Assembly (NCBI GenBank): GCA_946554335.1
Contig: CAMNSA010000005.1
Span: 1-64,000 of the forward strand
Reading direction: 5' to 3'
Length of the DNA: 64,000 bases
Source: an uncultured Neglectibacter sp.
GTDB taxonomy: Bacteria > Bacillota > Clostridia > Oscillospirales > Acutalibacteraceae
Below, one piece after another: positions 1 through 7,847 of the stretch; the stretch's first letter is position 1, and the number at the start of each line of letters is the position of its first letter. The notes below the pieces were generated by a model. That model ran no database searches and had not been told where the DNA came from. It worked only from the letters and a program-made list of their open reading frames with translations. Position numbers and translations under genes: made by a program.

Positions 1-1
1 T

Positions 2-82
2 TTCTTGTGTCTACTATCTTTTTACCATTTCAGCTTTGCCGGTGTGATATTTATTGTCGGAAGATATCTCAGAAAGAAATGA
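2..82 (+). CDS. C-terminal fragment of a probable membrane protein
   Basis: An open frame runs in from the left edge and ends with TGA at 80-82. Its 26 residues are hydrophobic and end in a basic tail (GVIFIVGRYLRKK), as expected after a last transmembrane helix. The gene on the same strand follows 75 bases later. Nothing identifies the family and the start lies outside the window, so this could still be chance coding. Confidence 0.35.
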   Translation, partial: FLCLLSFYHFSFAGVIFIVGRYLRKK

Positions 83-157
83 ACTCTCTGCAAAGAGCAT
101 AAACGAGAGCTGATTTTCATAGGATAAACTATCCTGAGCTTTTGAGAGGTCTTTTCT

Positions 158-535
158 ATGAAAAAAGTGAAAGCGATTTTCCTATCCGTTGGCGTGATGA
201 CTGTAGTAAGCGCGCTGTTGTTGATGCTTATATCGGTGATTTTGGCAAAAACAGCTTCCTTGCCCAAAGGCTCGCTTCCGATACTTGTCACAGGAGTGGG
301 CTGTATTTCTATTCTGGCCGGAGCGTTTTTAGCGTCAGTTTATATAAAAGAAAAGGGGATCATCTTTGGGCTTATCAGCGGTGTGATCTATTTGTGTGCC
401 GCGCTGCTTGTCGCGACTCTGGTGCTCCAAGGAGAATTCACTCCGGCGGGAATAGGGAAGGGGGCAGCCTTTTTGATAAGCGGCGCTTTGGGTGGTATTA
501 TGGGGGTCAATCGAAAAAGTAAAGTGAGGTTTTAA
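158..535 (+). CDS. TIGR04086 family membrane protein
   Basis: A 125-residue integral membrane protein with four hydrophobic segments (about residues 6-28, 38-62, 66-90 and 98-117) and a basic C-terminal end (NRKSKVRF). Length and layout match the TIGR04086 family (YrzE-like), found in Firmicutes and of unknown function, often near secDF/yajC. The ATG at 158 is preceded by GAGAGG at 144-149, eight bases away, which fixes the start. A short inverted repeat (AGGATA-aac-TATCCT, 121-135) lies just upstream. A terminator follows directly, so this gene ends its transcript. Confidence 0.75.
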   Translation: MKKVKAIFLSVGVMTVVSALLLMLISVILAKTASLPKGSLPILVTGVGCISILAGAFLASVYIKEKGIIFGLISGVIYLCAALLVATLVLQGEFTPAGIGKGAAFLISGALGGIMGVNRKSKVRF

Positions 536-544
536 CAGTGGGGA

Positions 545-577
545 CGAGGGCGCCGGAAGGACGGAGCCCTCGTTTTT
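545..577 (+). terminator. Intrinsic terminator
   Basis: A perfect 7-bp stem, CGAGGGC (545-551) and GCCCTCG (566-572), is followed by TTTTT. It sits ten bases after the stop of the TIGR04086 gene. Confidence 0.85.
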
Positions 578-694
578 GCATGTTTATTCATTCGGGATTT
601 ACATAAGAAATTCAGGGAAATATACATCGGTTTACATAATGTTATAAACATAAAATTTAAAGAAAATATAAAAAAAGAAAAAATATTCGAGGAA

Positions 695-725
695 TTGACT
701 TGAAAAAAATCGATAGATGTATTAT
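695..725 (+). promoter_or_regulatory. Candidate sigma-A promoter
   Basis: TTGACT at 695-700 and TATTAT at 720-725, with a 19-base spacer, in AT-rich DNA. The spacer is long, and the next gene starts about 370 bases downstream, so the assignment is tentative. Confidence 0.35.
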
Positions 726-1015
726 AGTAGTAAAGTAAGGAAAAAATGAGAGGGTAGTTGATTTATCGTCTTTGTTTTTTCCGGTTTTCTGTTTTTTACC
801 CCAAGTTAAGCCTAGATAACCCTAATTTTTTCAAAAACAACAATATATGCCTGCTTCTTGTTTTGCCAGTAGCATATTTTGCGTTTTTCCATTCTTTTCT
901 CTTTTTGCGGGGAGGCTTTTCTGGAATCAGGAAATACAGATCCTGCTTTTTTCTTTTTTTAAAAAGGCAACCTCAGGTTACCTATAAAAGTTTATTTGTA
1001 TACAAGACTTGCGAT

Positions 1016-1044
1016 TCATAGCTTGTTTCTCTTTCTCATATGAT
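1016..1044 (+). promoter_or_regulatory. Weak sigma-E-like promoter before the SpoIIM-like gene
   Basis: TCATAGC (1016-1022) and CATATGAT (1037-1044) with a 14-base spacer. This compares with the Bacillus sigma-E consensus KMATATT-N14-CATACANT: five of seven and about five of eight positions match. It fits the sigma-E dependence known for spoIIM in Bacillus, but on sequence alone it is weak. Confidence 0.25.
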
Positions 1045-1096
1045 TTCTTATCAGTGTATCGGACAGCCAGGTATTTGAGAGGGAGGATTCGAAAGT

Positions 1097-1702
1097 ATGA
1101 ACACTCGGTTATCTCTGAAAGCTTGTTTTTCTTTTTCAAAGAGTCGCGGTTTTCTTCTCCTGTTTCTGATATTGGGAGTGCTTGCCGGCTCTGCTGTTTC
1201 AGTTTTTTTTCCTCTTTTTGAGGGTCAAACAGTTTTTCCTTTGCTTTTTTCCGGAATACCACAGCTTAGCTTTGGATTTTTTCTTTGTTTTTCCACCCTT
1301 CTTTTGAATTCTCTTTTATCTCTTTTGTTTTTGTTTTTTTCCGGCCTGACGGTCTTTGCCTTTTTTACCGTTCCCGCTTTTTTTCTGGTTAAGGGTTTTT
1401 CCGTTGCTTTGGGCCTGTTTTTCTTCTTTTCGGATACGGCCCGTCTGATCGAAGGCCTGATTTTTTACGCTCCTGCAGCGGCGCTGTCGCTTCTTTTTCT
1501 CTTCTGGTTCTCCGCTTATTCGCTGTCCTTCTCTGAGCGGCTGCGCAAAAGCTTTTTTTCATCGCAGGCTCCTATTTCCCCGGAAAACAGAAGTTTCTTT
1601 CAGGTTTATCTTGGATTTTTTTTCCGTTTTCTGGTTTGCCTGATGGGCATCTCTTTTTTATCTGCAATGCCGGCAGGGGTATATTCGGCACTCTTTTCAT
1701 AG
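1097..1702 (+). CDS. Multi-pass membrane protein, probable SpoIIM-type
   Basis: A 201-residue protein dominated by Phe/Leu-rich hydrophobic segments (about 18-42, 55-100, 104-145 and 170-197). Size, topology and position just upstream of xerD match SpoIIM. SpoIIM is a mother-cell membrane protein that works with SpoIID and SpoIIP in septal peptidoglycan degradation and engulfment; Bacillus spoIIM also lies near its xerD. The start is ATG 1097 with GGGAGG at 1081-1086. xerD begins 16 bases after the stop, so the two are probably cotranscribed. The sequence is divergent and extremely hydrophobic, so the family call rests partly on context. Confidence 0.55.
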   Translation: MNTRLSLKACFSFSKSRGFLLLFLILGVLAGSAVSVFFPLFEGQTVFPLLFSGIPQLSFGFFLCFSTLLLNSLLSLLFLFFSGLTVFAFFTVPAFFLVKGFSVALGLFFFFSDTARLIEGLIFYAPAAALSLLFLFWFSAYSLSFSERLRKSFFSSQAPISPENRSFFQVYLGFFFRFLVCLMGISFLSAMPAGVYSALFS

Positions 1703-1718
1703 AAGGTGAGTAGGGAAA

Positions 1719-2609
1719 ATGATCGATTATTATTCTGCGTTCAGCGAGTATTTGACGCAGCAAAAAGCAAATTCAGCCAATACCAGAGAGTCGTATTTGC
1801 GGGATACGATGTTCTTTCTGGAATACCTTTCTACTCTGGGGGCTGCGCCCCTGGAGGCAGACGAGGCGGTACTCCAGCAGTTTGTCGATCATTTATATGA
1901 GCTAAAGCGCTCTCCTACTACGATTTCCAGAAACCTGGCCTCTGTGCGCTGCTTTTATAAGTTTCTTGTTTTTCGCGGCCTGATGGATTATAATCCCGCC
2001 AAGGGAATCAAGCTGGAAAAGGCCGAAAAGAAGCTGCCCCAGGTGCTTTCGGGAGATGAGATCGAGCTTTTGCTTGCTCAGCCGGATATCACAGAACCTA
2101 AGGGCTGCCGGGATAAAGCTATGCTGGAGCTGCTCTACGCTACCGGCATCCGTGCTTCTGAGCTGATCAACTTAAATTTAAAGGATATCAACCTGCGCTC
2201 CGGCGTTCTCTATTGCAAGGGCGCAAAGGGGATCCGGTCGATCCCTGTTTACCCCTCTGCCGTTGTGGCCGTTTCCGATTATATTTATCGGATGCGCGGG
2301 CTGATCACCGCGCCGGAAAGTGGGAACGCGCTGTTTGTTAACCTCAATGGGGGAAGGCTGACGCGCCAGGGGTTCTGGAAGATCGTCAAAAGCTACGCCG
2401 CCTCTGCCGGGATCACGAAGGAGATCACCCCCCACACGCTGCGCCATTCCTTTGCACTGCATCTGCTGGAAAACGGCGCTTCTGTAAAGGACATTCAGAC
2501 TATGATGGGACATGCCGATATCTCTTCCACTCAGGTTTATGTCCAGCTTCTGGACAGCCATGTGAAGCAGGTCTATAATGACTGTCATCCCAAGGCCAAA
2601 TTGGGTTGA
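1719..2609 (+). CDS. xerD: Site-specific tyrosine recombinase XerD
   Basis: A 296-residue tyrosine recombinase that, in known systems, resolves chromosome dimers at dif in the cytoplasm. An N-terminal SAM-like core-binding domain (about 1-90) precedes the catalytic domain. All active-site residues are visible: Arg145 in ATGIRASEL, Lys170, the HTLRHSF box (His239, Arg242), His265 in GHADISSTQ, and the nucleophile Tyr274. Length is typical of XerD. ATG 1719 has AAGGTGAG just upstream. Start spacing of 16 bases from the SpoIIM-like gene suggests an operon. A second, more divergent Xer-type gene lies at 4271-5311. Confidence 0.93.
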   Translation: MIDYYSAFSEYLTQQKANSANTRESYLRDTMFFLEYLSTLGAAPLEADEAVLQQFVDHLYELKRSPTTISRNLASVRCFYKFLVFRGLMDYNPAKGIKLEKAEKKLPQVLSGDEIELLLAQPDITEPKGCRDKAMLELLYATGIRASELINLNLKDINLRSGVLYCKGAKGIRSIPVYPSAVVAVSDYIYRMRGLITAPESGNALFVNLNGGRLTRQGFWKIVKSYAASAGITKEITPHTLRHSFALHLLENGASVKDIQTMMGHADISSTQVYVQLLDSHVKQVYNDCHPKAKLG

Positions 2610-2651
2610 TGATAAAAATTCAGGAAAAATAAAAAATGGAGTTGGTTTTCG

Positions 2652-3668
2652 TTGGCTTTTTTCGGACTGTTTGGAAATTATAATAAGCCCGGCCCCGGCG
2701 TGAGTAAGGACGAGCCCAAAAAAGCAGCGCCGATCCGCTTTTTTGAGATCTTTGCCAGAAAGTTTACCAAGCTGGTGGAGGCAAACCTGATCTTCGCGAT
2801 CCCCATGACGGTGATCGTAGCGCTGATGGCTGTTTTATGGCTGTTTCCTCTTTTTCCCCTAGTACTCCATTTGGAGATCGCCGGGATTGAGGTGTCACTC
2901 AATGTTTGGAATCTCTATGTCGTTCCCATTCCGCTGATCCTGGTTTCTCCCTTCCGAGCGGGGCTTACATTTATTACCAGAAATTTTGCCAGAGAAGAGC
3001 ACGCCTTTATCTGGTCTGATTTTTGGAGCGCAGTGAAGGGGAACTGGAAGTTTTTCCTGATCAACGGGCTGATCACTTATCTGGTCTACTTTGTTTTAAG
3101 CTTTTCCATGATTTTCTATTATCATCAGGTGACATCGCAAACCTTTTTTTATGTGCCGTTGATTTTGTGCCTGGTGATTCTGATCGTATTTCTCTTTGGG
3201 CAGTATTATCTGCCGGTGATGTTTGTCACCTTTGAGCTGACCTTCCGTCAGGCTTATCGGAACGCTCTTATTTTTGCCATTGCAGGGCTGTTCCGCAATA
3301 TTCTTTTGACCGTCATTTTCGGTGTTACATTGTACGCTTTTATGAAGATGGAAGCCGGAATTGCAATATTAGTCTTCGTTGTGCTGTATCTCTTTTTGAT
3401 TTTTGCGCTTTCCAGTTATCTTGTGAATTTTACCGTTTATCCTTTGATCGATTCCCTGTTGATCAAGCCCTACCAGGAGCGCATGGAGGCCGAAAAGAAT
3501 GGGGAAGAGAAGGACAATTCGGAAGGGTTTTCCGGTCTCTTTTCCAACGAGCCTGTTGAGGGGGAAGATGAGGAGGAAGACAACGATGAGAAGTATGTAT
3601 ATGTGAACGGCAGGCTGATCAAACGCTCCGAACTGAAAAAGCGAGAGGAGAATTCTGGTTCTCAATGA
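2652..3668 (+). CDS. YesL/DUF624 family membrane protein
   Basis: A 338-residue protein with six or so transmembrane helices between about residues 45 and 265. It resembles the DUF624/YesL family in its hydrophobic layout and its loop of the FTRNFAREEHAFIWSDFW type. YesL proteins are of unknown function and are often linked to carbohydrate transporters. The N-terminus is short and cytosolic. The C-terminal 70 residues are strongly charged, with an acidic run near residues 295-312, then a basic end. The start is TTG 2652 with GGAG at 2638-2641; no ATG fits. It lies 42 bases after xerD. Confidence 0.7.
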   Translation: MAFFGLFGNYNKPGPGVSKDEPKKAAPIRFFEIFARKFTKLVEANLIFAIPMTVIVALMAVLWLFPLFPLVLHLEIAGIEVSLNVWNLYVVPIPLILVSPFRAGLTFITRNFAREEHAFIWSDFWSAVKGNWKFFLINGLITYLVYFVLSFSMIFYYHQVTSQTFFYVPLILCLVILIVFLFGQYYLPVMFVTFELTFRQAYRNALIFAIAGLFRNILLTVIFGVTLYAFMKMEAGIAILVFVVLYLFLIFALSSYLVNFTVYPLIDSLLIKPYQERMEAEKNGEEKDNSEGFSGLFSNEPVEGEDEEEDNDEKYVYVNGRLIKRSELKKREENSGSQ

Positions 3669-3687
3669 ATCTGGAAGGAGCTTTCGT

Positions 3688-4179
3688 GTGTTTTACTATG
3701 AGGAAGCGTCATTAGACGCGCTTGACAGGATTTGGGATTATAATATCGCTTCGAATCCAGATGAGGAACTCTGTTGGAGGCGTTGGAAGGAAGAATATAT
3801 CCGGTATCATAAAAGCGGACAGGGAAAAACATTTCTGGTTTTGCATGACCGGGAGCCGGTGGGTGAGGGAACACTCCTGTTTCATCCAAACTTAAAGCCA
3901 GTGGGTGGTCACCGTTCTCTGGCGGATTCCTCTACGGTAGCCTATGTAAATGCTTTGCGGATCCGTAAGGAATTTGAGGGACAGGGGCATATTTCCGCAT
4001 TGGTTCGTGTGATGGAGGACTATACAAAAGGGCATGGATATCGTGCTTTGACCATTGGAGTGGACGCAGCTGAAACCAGGAATTTAGCAATTTATCTCCA
4101 TTGGGGATTTCGGAAGTTTGTTATGGCCGAAGAAGAGGACGGCGAGTTAGTCCTATATTATCGAAAAGAAATTTCATAA
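3688..4179 (+). CDS. GNAT family N-acetyltransferase
   Basis: A 163-residue GNAT-fold protein predicted to transfer acetyl from acetyl-CoA to an unknown amine. The acetyl-CoA-binding motif A appears as ALRIRKEFEGQGHISALV (Q/R-x-x-G-x-G/A type), followed by the typical beta5 region TIGVDAAETRNLAIYLHWGF. The start is GTG 3688 with AAGGAG at 3675-3680. It begins 19 bases after the YesL-like gene, so it is likely the last gene of that transcript, ended by the terminator at 4182-4208. The substrate cannot be told from sequence. Confidence 0.85.
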   Translation: MFYYEEASLDALDRIWDYNIASNPDEELCWRRWKEEYIRYHKSGQGKTFLVLHDREPVGEGTLLFHPNLKPVGGHRSLADSSTVAYVNALRIRKEFEGQGHISALVRVMEDYTKGHGYRALTIGVDAAETRNLAIYLHWGFRKFVMAEEEDGELVLYYRKEIS

Positions 4180-4181
4180 AA

Positions 4182-4208
4182 AAAGAGCCTTGAGATGGCT
4201 CTTTTTTT
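4182..4208. terminator. Bidirectional terminator between convergent genes
   Basis: An 8-bp stem, AAAGAGCC (4182-4189) and GGCTCTTT (4197-4204), ends in a T-run on the + strand and is preceded by an A-run, so it can serve the minus strand too. It separates the GNAT gene from the recombinase gene on the opposite strand. Confidence 0.85.
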
Positions 4209-4270
4209 ATGAAGAAGTTTTTACAGGCCGGCGGTGTAAGCAGCAGGGGAAAGGAAAACAGATTTACATC

Positions 4271-5311
4271 TCAATCGGCCTTTTCTATTTCCTTTTCATC
4301 GGACGCCTCTTTAGAAGAGGATGTCCTGCTGTTCTCCGGGAGCTTGACCTTTGACAGGGGATTGGCTCGGGAAGCTTCTTCCATCTGCATGCTGGAGGTG
4401 TGGGTGTAAATTTCAGTAGTGCCCAGATTTTCATGACCCAGGATGTCCTGGAGTACCCGGATGTCGACATTTCCATGGCGGTACATCAGGGTCGCTGCCG
4501 TGTGACGCAGCTTATGCACAGAATATCCCGGACCGCCGAGTCCAATTTTAGCCAGATATTTTTTTACGATAAATTGCACGGTTTTAGGGCTGATCCTTGT
4601 CTTTCTGTTGCTGAGAAACAGGGCAGAGCGATCGATCACGCCGTCCTTTGGCCGTACCGCCAGATAGCTTTCGATAGCCTGCAGGCAGGCTTCGTTCAAG
4701 TAAACCATCCGCTCTTTATTTCCTTTTCCTAAAATGCGGATCGTAGAGTTATTGTGAAGAACATCAGAAATATTGATCCCAACCAGCTCGGAAAGGCGCA
4801 TACCGCAGTTGAGGAACAGCACTAGAATACAATAGTCCCGCTCTTTGTCCGGACCGTCTACGGCCTTCAAAAGTTCGATACTTTGTTCGAGTGAGAGAAA
4901 ATGAGGGAGGGCTTTCTTTTTTTTGGGAGCCGCCAGGTTATCGGTGGGGTTTTCCTCCAGCAGCTTTTCGTGCACCGTCAGATACTTGAAAAAGGATTTC
5001 AGGGCAGAGGATTTGCGCTGGCGGGTAGAGCTCATATTATTGCGGGCGTCCGCCGCGAAGTTCATGAATTCGAAGATGTCCATGGTGGTGATACCGCGGA
5101 CAAACTCCAGATCAATATCCAGGATCTGAATTTCCTCCAAAGGTGTTTTGGGATCTACCAGCCCGCGATAGCGTTTCAAGAAACGGAAAAAGGTACGGAG
5201 ATCCATACAGTATTCGTCCACAGTGTGGGCTGCCAGGCCACGGATATTCCGAAGGTATAAAGCGTATTGCTGAACAAGCGCGGGCATTTCGTCATGAATG
5301 GAAAAGCTCAT
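4271..5311 (-). CDS. Xer-type tyrosine recombinase with C-terminal tail
   Basis: A 346-residue tyrosine recombinase, longer than XerC/XerD (about 300) through a charged Ser/Glu/Lys-rich tail of about 40 residues. Counting from ATG 5311, the active site is intact: Arg172 in NCGMRLSEL, Lys199 in GKGNKER, the HKLRHTA box (His266, Arg269), His293 and Tyr302. The start at 5311 is chosen because GGAGG (5320-5324) precedes it by eight bases; an in-frame TTG lies at 5326. It may be the XerC partner of XerD, or a recombinase with a separate target. A striking palindrome lies upstream at 5448-5479. No phage genes flank it. Confidence 0.88.
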   Translation of the reverse strand: MSFSIHDEMPALVQQYALYLRNIRGLAAHTVDEYCMDLRTFFRFLKRYRGLVDPKTPLEEIQILDIDLEFVRGITTMDIFEFMNFAADARNNMSSTRQRKSSALKSFFKYLTVHEKLLEENPTDNLAAPKKKKALPHFLSLEQSIELLKAVDGPDKERDYCILVLFLNCGMRLSELVGINISDVLHNNSTIRILGKGNKERMVYLNEACLQAIESYLAVRPKDGVIDRSALFLSNRKTRISPKTVQFIVKKYLAKIGLGGPGYSVHKLRHTAATLMYRHGNVDIRVLQDILGHENLGTTEIYTHTSSMQMEEASRANPLSKVKLPENSRTSSSKEASDEKEIEKAD

Positions 5312-5447
5312 GGGTCGTTCCTCCAAATCGATACATTAGTAGAACGCGGAGATTGCATGTAGAATTTCTTTGAGAGGTTCAAAATGGCTTCGTTCTCTAT
5401 CATTTTTGAAAAATTGAACCGGGAAGAGGTGTCCTTCTCGATTAGCG

Positions 5448-5479
5448 TAATTATACAAAATAAATATTTTGTATAATTA
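5448..5479. repeat. 32-bp AT-only-core palindrome, probable operator or recombinase site
   Basis: Perfect 15-bp arms (5448-5462 and 5465-5479), TAATTATACAAAATA and its reverse complement, surround a 2-base centre. It lies 137 bases upstream of the recombinase start and 128 bases beyond the stop of the DUF6873-like gene. There is only one G/C per arm and no T-run typical of a terminator, so a dimeric protein-binding site is more likely. Each arm ends in TATAAT-like sequence and could also act as a -10 box. Confidence 0.6.
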
Positions 5480-5606
5480 AGGGGAGGGGTTTAACAATCG
5501 TCAGAACCTGAGAAAACCGCAATTTTGCTGGATTTTTAAAAAAGCTGATTGGAAAGCCCTTTGCCAATAATAAAACAGAATCACTTTAATTGGAATCACT
5601 GGAGGC

Positions 5607-6335
5607 TTACAATCGAATGATCCCACCGGTATCCAACAAAGGTTCCTCGGAAAGCTCTAAAAGATCAATGCGAAGATTTTCCAGAAAGCTTTTGATATTC
5701 TCCTTGTCCGGATGGCTGTTTAAAGACCCTGTGAAAGCAATCAAATGATCGTCGAGTTTGCCGCAGCAGCCTCCCAGGAATCCTGTGTCATATCCTGGCA
5801 ACTGAATAAAACCGGGGCGAATCAACAATAGCTCAAATTCCTTTTTTCGCTTTAAAGCCTGATAGACTCCCGGATCTGAGGTGATCGCAGCGTATTCTGT
5901 CACTTTACATACCGCGCATGCGGCATAGCCTTGGCGCACCGAAAGCAATGAATAGTTTTTCTCTTTGGCCTTCTTCAAAATAGCCGGATCTAAGGTTTGC
6001 GGGTTTCCCAAGAGATAATTTCCAAAAGGCGCCGCGCTGCACAAAACATCCTTTGGGTAACGGGCCTCTGGCGTATTCGCTGTTTCCAGGGGTTTAGGAA
6101 GCTGATCCAAAAGGCTGTCTTCCAATAATAAGGGGGATTTTTTCAAAACGAACAAAGTTTCGGGTGGGAGCTTGCAAACCTGCAAATCAGGATGATATCG
6201 GACTGGCTCCGGCAACCTTTGATCCGGGCTGGTAAACAGCAGCCTTGCGCCCCATTTTTCCAGCTCCGTGAATCGTTCCGGGTATTCTCCGGAAACCAGA
6301 AAATTTCCCTTTCCCCCACTTTGGCAGTCTTTCAT
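5607..6335 (-). CDS. DUF6873-like protein (putative GME fold)
   Basis: A 242-residue soluble protein without signal peptide or membrane segments. Conserved-looking blocks are QGYAACAVCKVTEYAAITS (about 136-154) and LPGYDTGFLGGCCGKL (about 183-198). These match my recollection of the clostridial DUF6873 family, predicted to have the fold of guanidino-group-modifying enzymes. No activity is established. The frame starts six bases after the radA stop, so it is translationally close to radA, although no strong ribosome site is seen. Family confidence is moderate; function is unknown. Confidence 0.65.
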   Translation of the reverse strand: MKDCQSGGKGNFLVSGEYPERFTELEKWGARLLFTSPDQRLPEPVRYHPDLQVCKLPPETLFVLKKSPLLLEDSLLDQLPKPLETANTPEARYPKDVLCSAAPFGNYLLGNPQTLDPAILKKAKEKNYSLLSVRQGYAACAVCKVTEYAAITSDPGVYQALKRKKEFELLLIRPGFIQLPGYDTGFLGGCCGKLDDHLIAFTGSLNSHPDKENIKSFLENLRIDLLELSEEPLLDTGGIIRL

Positions 6336-6341
6336 GGGCTG

Positions 6342-7718
6342 TCAGGTAGCTGCCTCAAAGGCAGAACGGATGTCCCGGGCTCCGATCAATTCCATGGTCT
6401 CGAATTTCTTTTCCTCCAGATTCTTAAAACCGTGATATGGCAAAATACACCTGGTAAAGCCCAGCCGCGCCGCCTCATTGATCCGAAGATCCGCGTGGCT
6501 GATATGGCGCAGCTCGCCGGCCAGTCCGATCTCTCCAAATACCACGGTATCTTCCCGCACAGGAACATCCTTCAGGCTGGAGATCAGGGCAATGGCCACT
6601 GCCAGGTCCACAGCAGGCTCATCCAGCCGCAGGCCGCCCACTACATTGAGAAACGCGTCTAGGTTAGAGAAGTAGTAGCCTGCTCTTTTTTCCAGTACCG
6701 CCAGAATCAAAGACATCCGGTTATAATCAAAGCCCGTCGCCATACGCCTGGGAGTGCCGAAGCCGGAGCTGGTGGCAAGTCCCTGTATCTCTGCAAGCAG
6801 CGGCCTGGTGCCCTCCATCACAGCGGTGACACAGGAGCCGGAAACATTTTTGGGCCTGCCGGAAAGCATAGCCTGAGAGGGATTTTCCACCTGGCGCAGA
6901 CCGTGATCCCCCATATCGAAAACGCCGATCTCATTGGTGGAACCATAGCGGTTTTTCACGGCCCGCAGGATCCGATAGGTCATTTGCCGGTCGCCCTCGA
7001 AATACAGAACAGCGTCTACAATATGCTCCAATACCTTAGGTCCGGCGATAGCGCCGTCCTTGTTGACATGGCCCACCACGATAATGGGAATGTCCAGGCT
7101 CTTCGCGCAGCGCACCATGGCATTGGTACATTCTCTCACCTGCGTCACGCTGCCGGGAGAGGAGTTCAGATCAGTATGGTTCATGGTTTGGATGGAATCG
7201 ATCATCACCAGATCCGGCTTTTCGGAACGGATCTGTTCGACCACATATTGGACATCGGTCTCCGTTAAGATCTTCAAATTGGGAGTGTCCACCCCAAGAC
7301 GCTGGGCGCGCAGCTTGATCTGCCGGGCAGATTCCTCCCCGGACACATACAAAATATTCAGATTCTGTCCCAGATGCTCGCAAATCTGCAGAAGAATCGT
7401 GGACTTTCCGATGCCGGGGTCTCCGCTGATCAAAACAAGAGAACCTTTTACAATCCCGCCGCCCAAGACGCGGTCTAACTCGCTGAAGCCTGTATGATAC
7501 CGGTGCTCGTCCTCTGTGGTGATCTCCTGAATGCCCAGGGGACGAGATATATTCTTGGCAGACAAGGAGGACGCGGCTCTACCTGAAAGAGAAACCGGCT
7601 CTTTCAGGACTTCCACCATGGTATTCCATTCGCCGCAATCCGGGCATTTTCCCATCCACTTGGGTGACTCACAGCCGCATTGGCTGCACTGATATACAAT
7701 TTTACTTTTTCCCGCCAT
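6342..7718 (-). CDS. radA: DNA repair protein RadA
   Basis: A RecA-related ATPase that acts in recombination intermediate processing and branch migration. Counting from ATG 7718, the features in order are a zinc finger with Cys11, Cys14, Cys25 and Cys28, the Walker A box GDPGIGKST near 99-107, the RadA-specific KNRYGSTNE motif near 255-263, and a C-terminal Lon-protease-like domain without the need for proteolysis. The start at 7718 is preferred over an in-frame start six codons upstream, because GAGGGG (7725-7730) lies six bases away and the canonical N-terminus begins here. It is 458 residues, normal for RadA. A TTGCAA/TATAAT promoter lies upstream. Confidence 0.95.
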   Translation of the reverse strand: MAGKSKIVYQCSQCGCESPKWMGKCPDCGEWNTMVEVLKEPVSLSGRAASSLSAKNISRPLGIQEITTEDEHRYHTGFSELDRVLGGGIVKGSLVLISGDPGIGKSTILLQICEHLGQNLNILYVSGEESARQIKLRAQRLGVDTPNLKILTETDVQYVVEQIRSEKPDLVMIDSIQTMNHTDLNSSPGSVTQVRECTNAMVRCAKSLDIPIIVVGHVNKDGAIAGPKVLEHIVDAVLYFEGDRQMTYRILRAVKNRYGSTNEIGVFDMGDHGLRQVENPSQAMLSGRPKNVSGSCVTAVMEGTRPLLAEIQGLATSSGFGTPRRMATGFDYNRMSLILAVLEKRAGYYFSNLDAFLNVVGGLRLDEPAVDLAVAIALISSLKDVPVREDTVVFGEIGLAGELRHISHADLRINEAARLGFTRCILPYHGFKNLEEKKFETMELIGARDIRSAFEAAT

Positions 7719-7770
7719 AGCTAGCCCCTCTATCAAGCTGAACCGATCATTTTGACTTCAAAAAAACGAA

Positions 7771-7798
7771 AAAGAGAAATCGAAACCGGTTTCTCTTT
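7771..7798 (-). terminator. Terminator hairpin at the cwlD-radA junction
   Basis: AAAGAGAAA (7771-7779) pairs with TTTCTCTTT (7790-7798), followed on the minus strand by a T-rich run. It ends the cwlD transcript, yet it lies just downstream of the radA -10 box at 7800-7805, so it also forms the very start of the radA transcript. Confidence 0.75.
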
Positions 7799-7799
7799 T

Positions 7800-7827
7800 A
7801 TTATATCATTTTAAGGACTATTTGCAA
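7800..7827 (-). promoter_or_regulatory. Sigma-A promoter for radA
   Basis: On the minus strand, TTGCAA (7822-7827) and TATAAT (7800-7805) have a 16-base spacer, with TGA directly before the -10 box (extended -10). The predicted start is near 7793. Confidence 0.8.
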
Positions 7828-7847
7828 TCTTTTTAAGGGAATCCCCT

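Larger units (their letters stand above)
578..1096. other. Long AT-rich intergenic region before the SpoIIM-like gene
   Basis: About 520 bases without a convincing gene. It is very AT-rich and T-rich. An 87-codon open frame at 758-1021 is low complexity and has no good ribosome site. The region holds a candidate sigma-A promoter near 695-725, a weak sigma-E-like pair at 1016-1044, and a small imperfect hairpin (GGCAACC/GGTTACC, 965-981) with T-runs on the minus strand. Confidence 0.5.

Noticed and set aside
758-1021. 87-codon frame in the gap before the SpoIIM-like gene
   Set aside because: Low-complexity Phe/Leu-rich sequence in T-rich DNA, with no ribosome site.
4271-5311. Integrase of a mobile element
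   Set aside because: No excisionase, phage, conjugation or cargo genes lie nearby, flanking tRNA genes are absent, and neighbours are conserved core genes.
5448-5479. Reading the palindrome as a rho-independent terminator
   Set aside because: The arms hold a single G/C each and there is no U-run distinct from the stem. The predicted hairpin would be weak.
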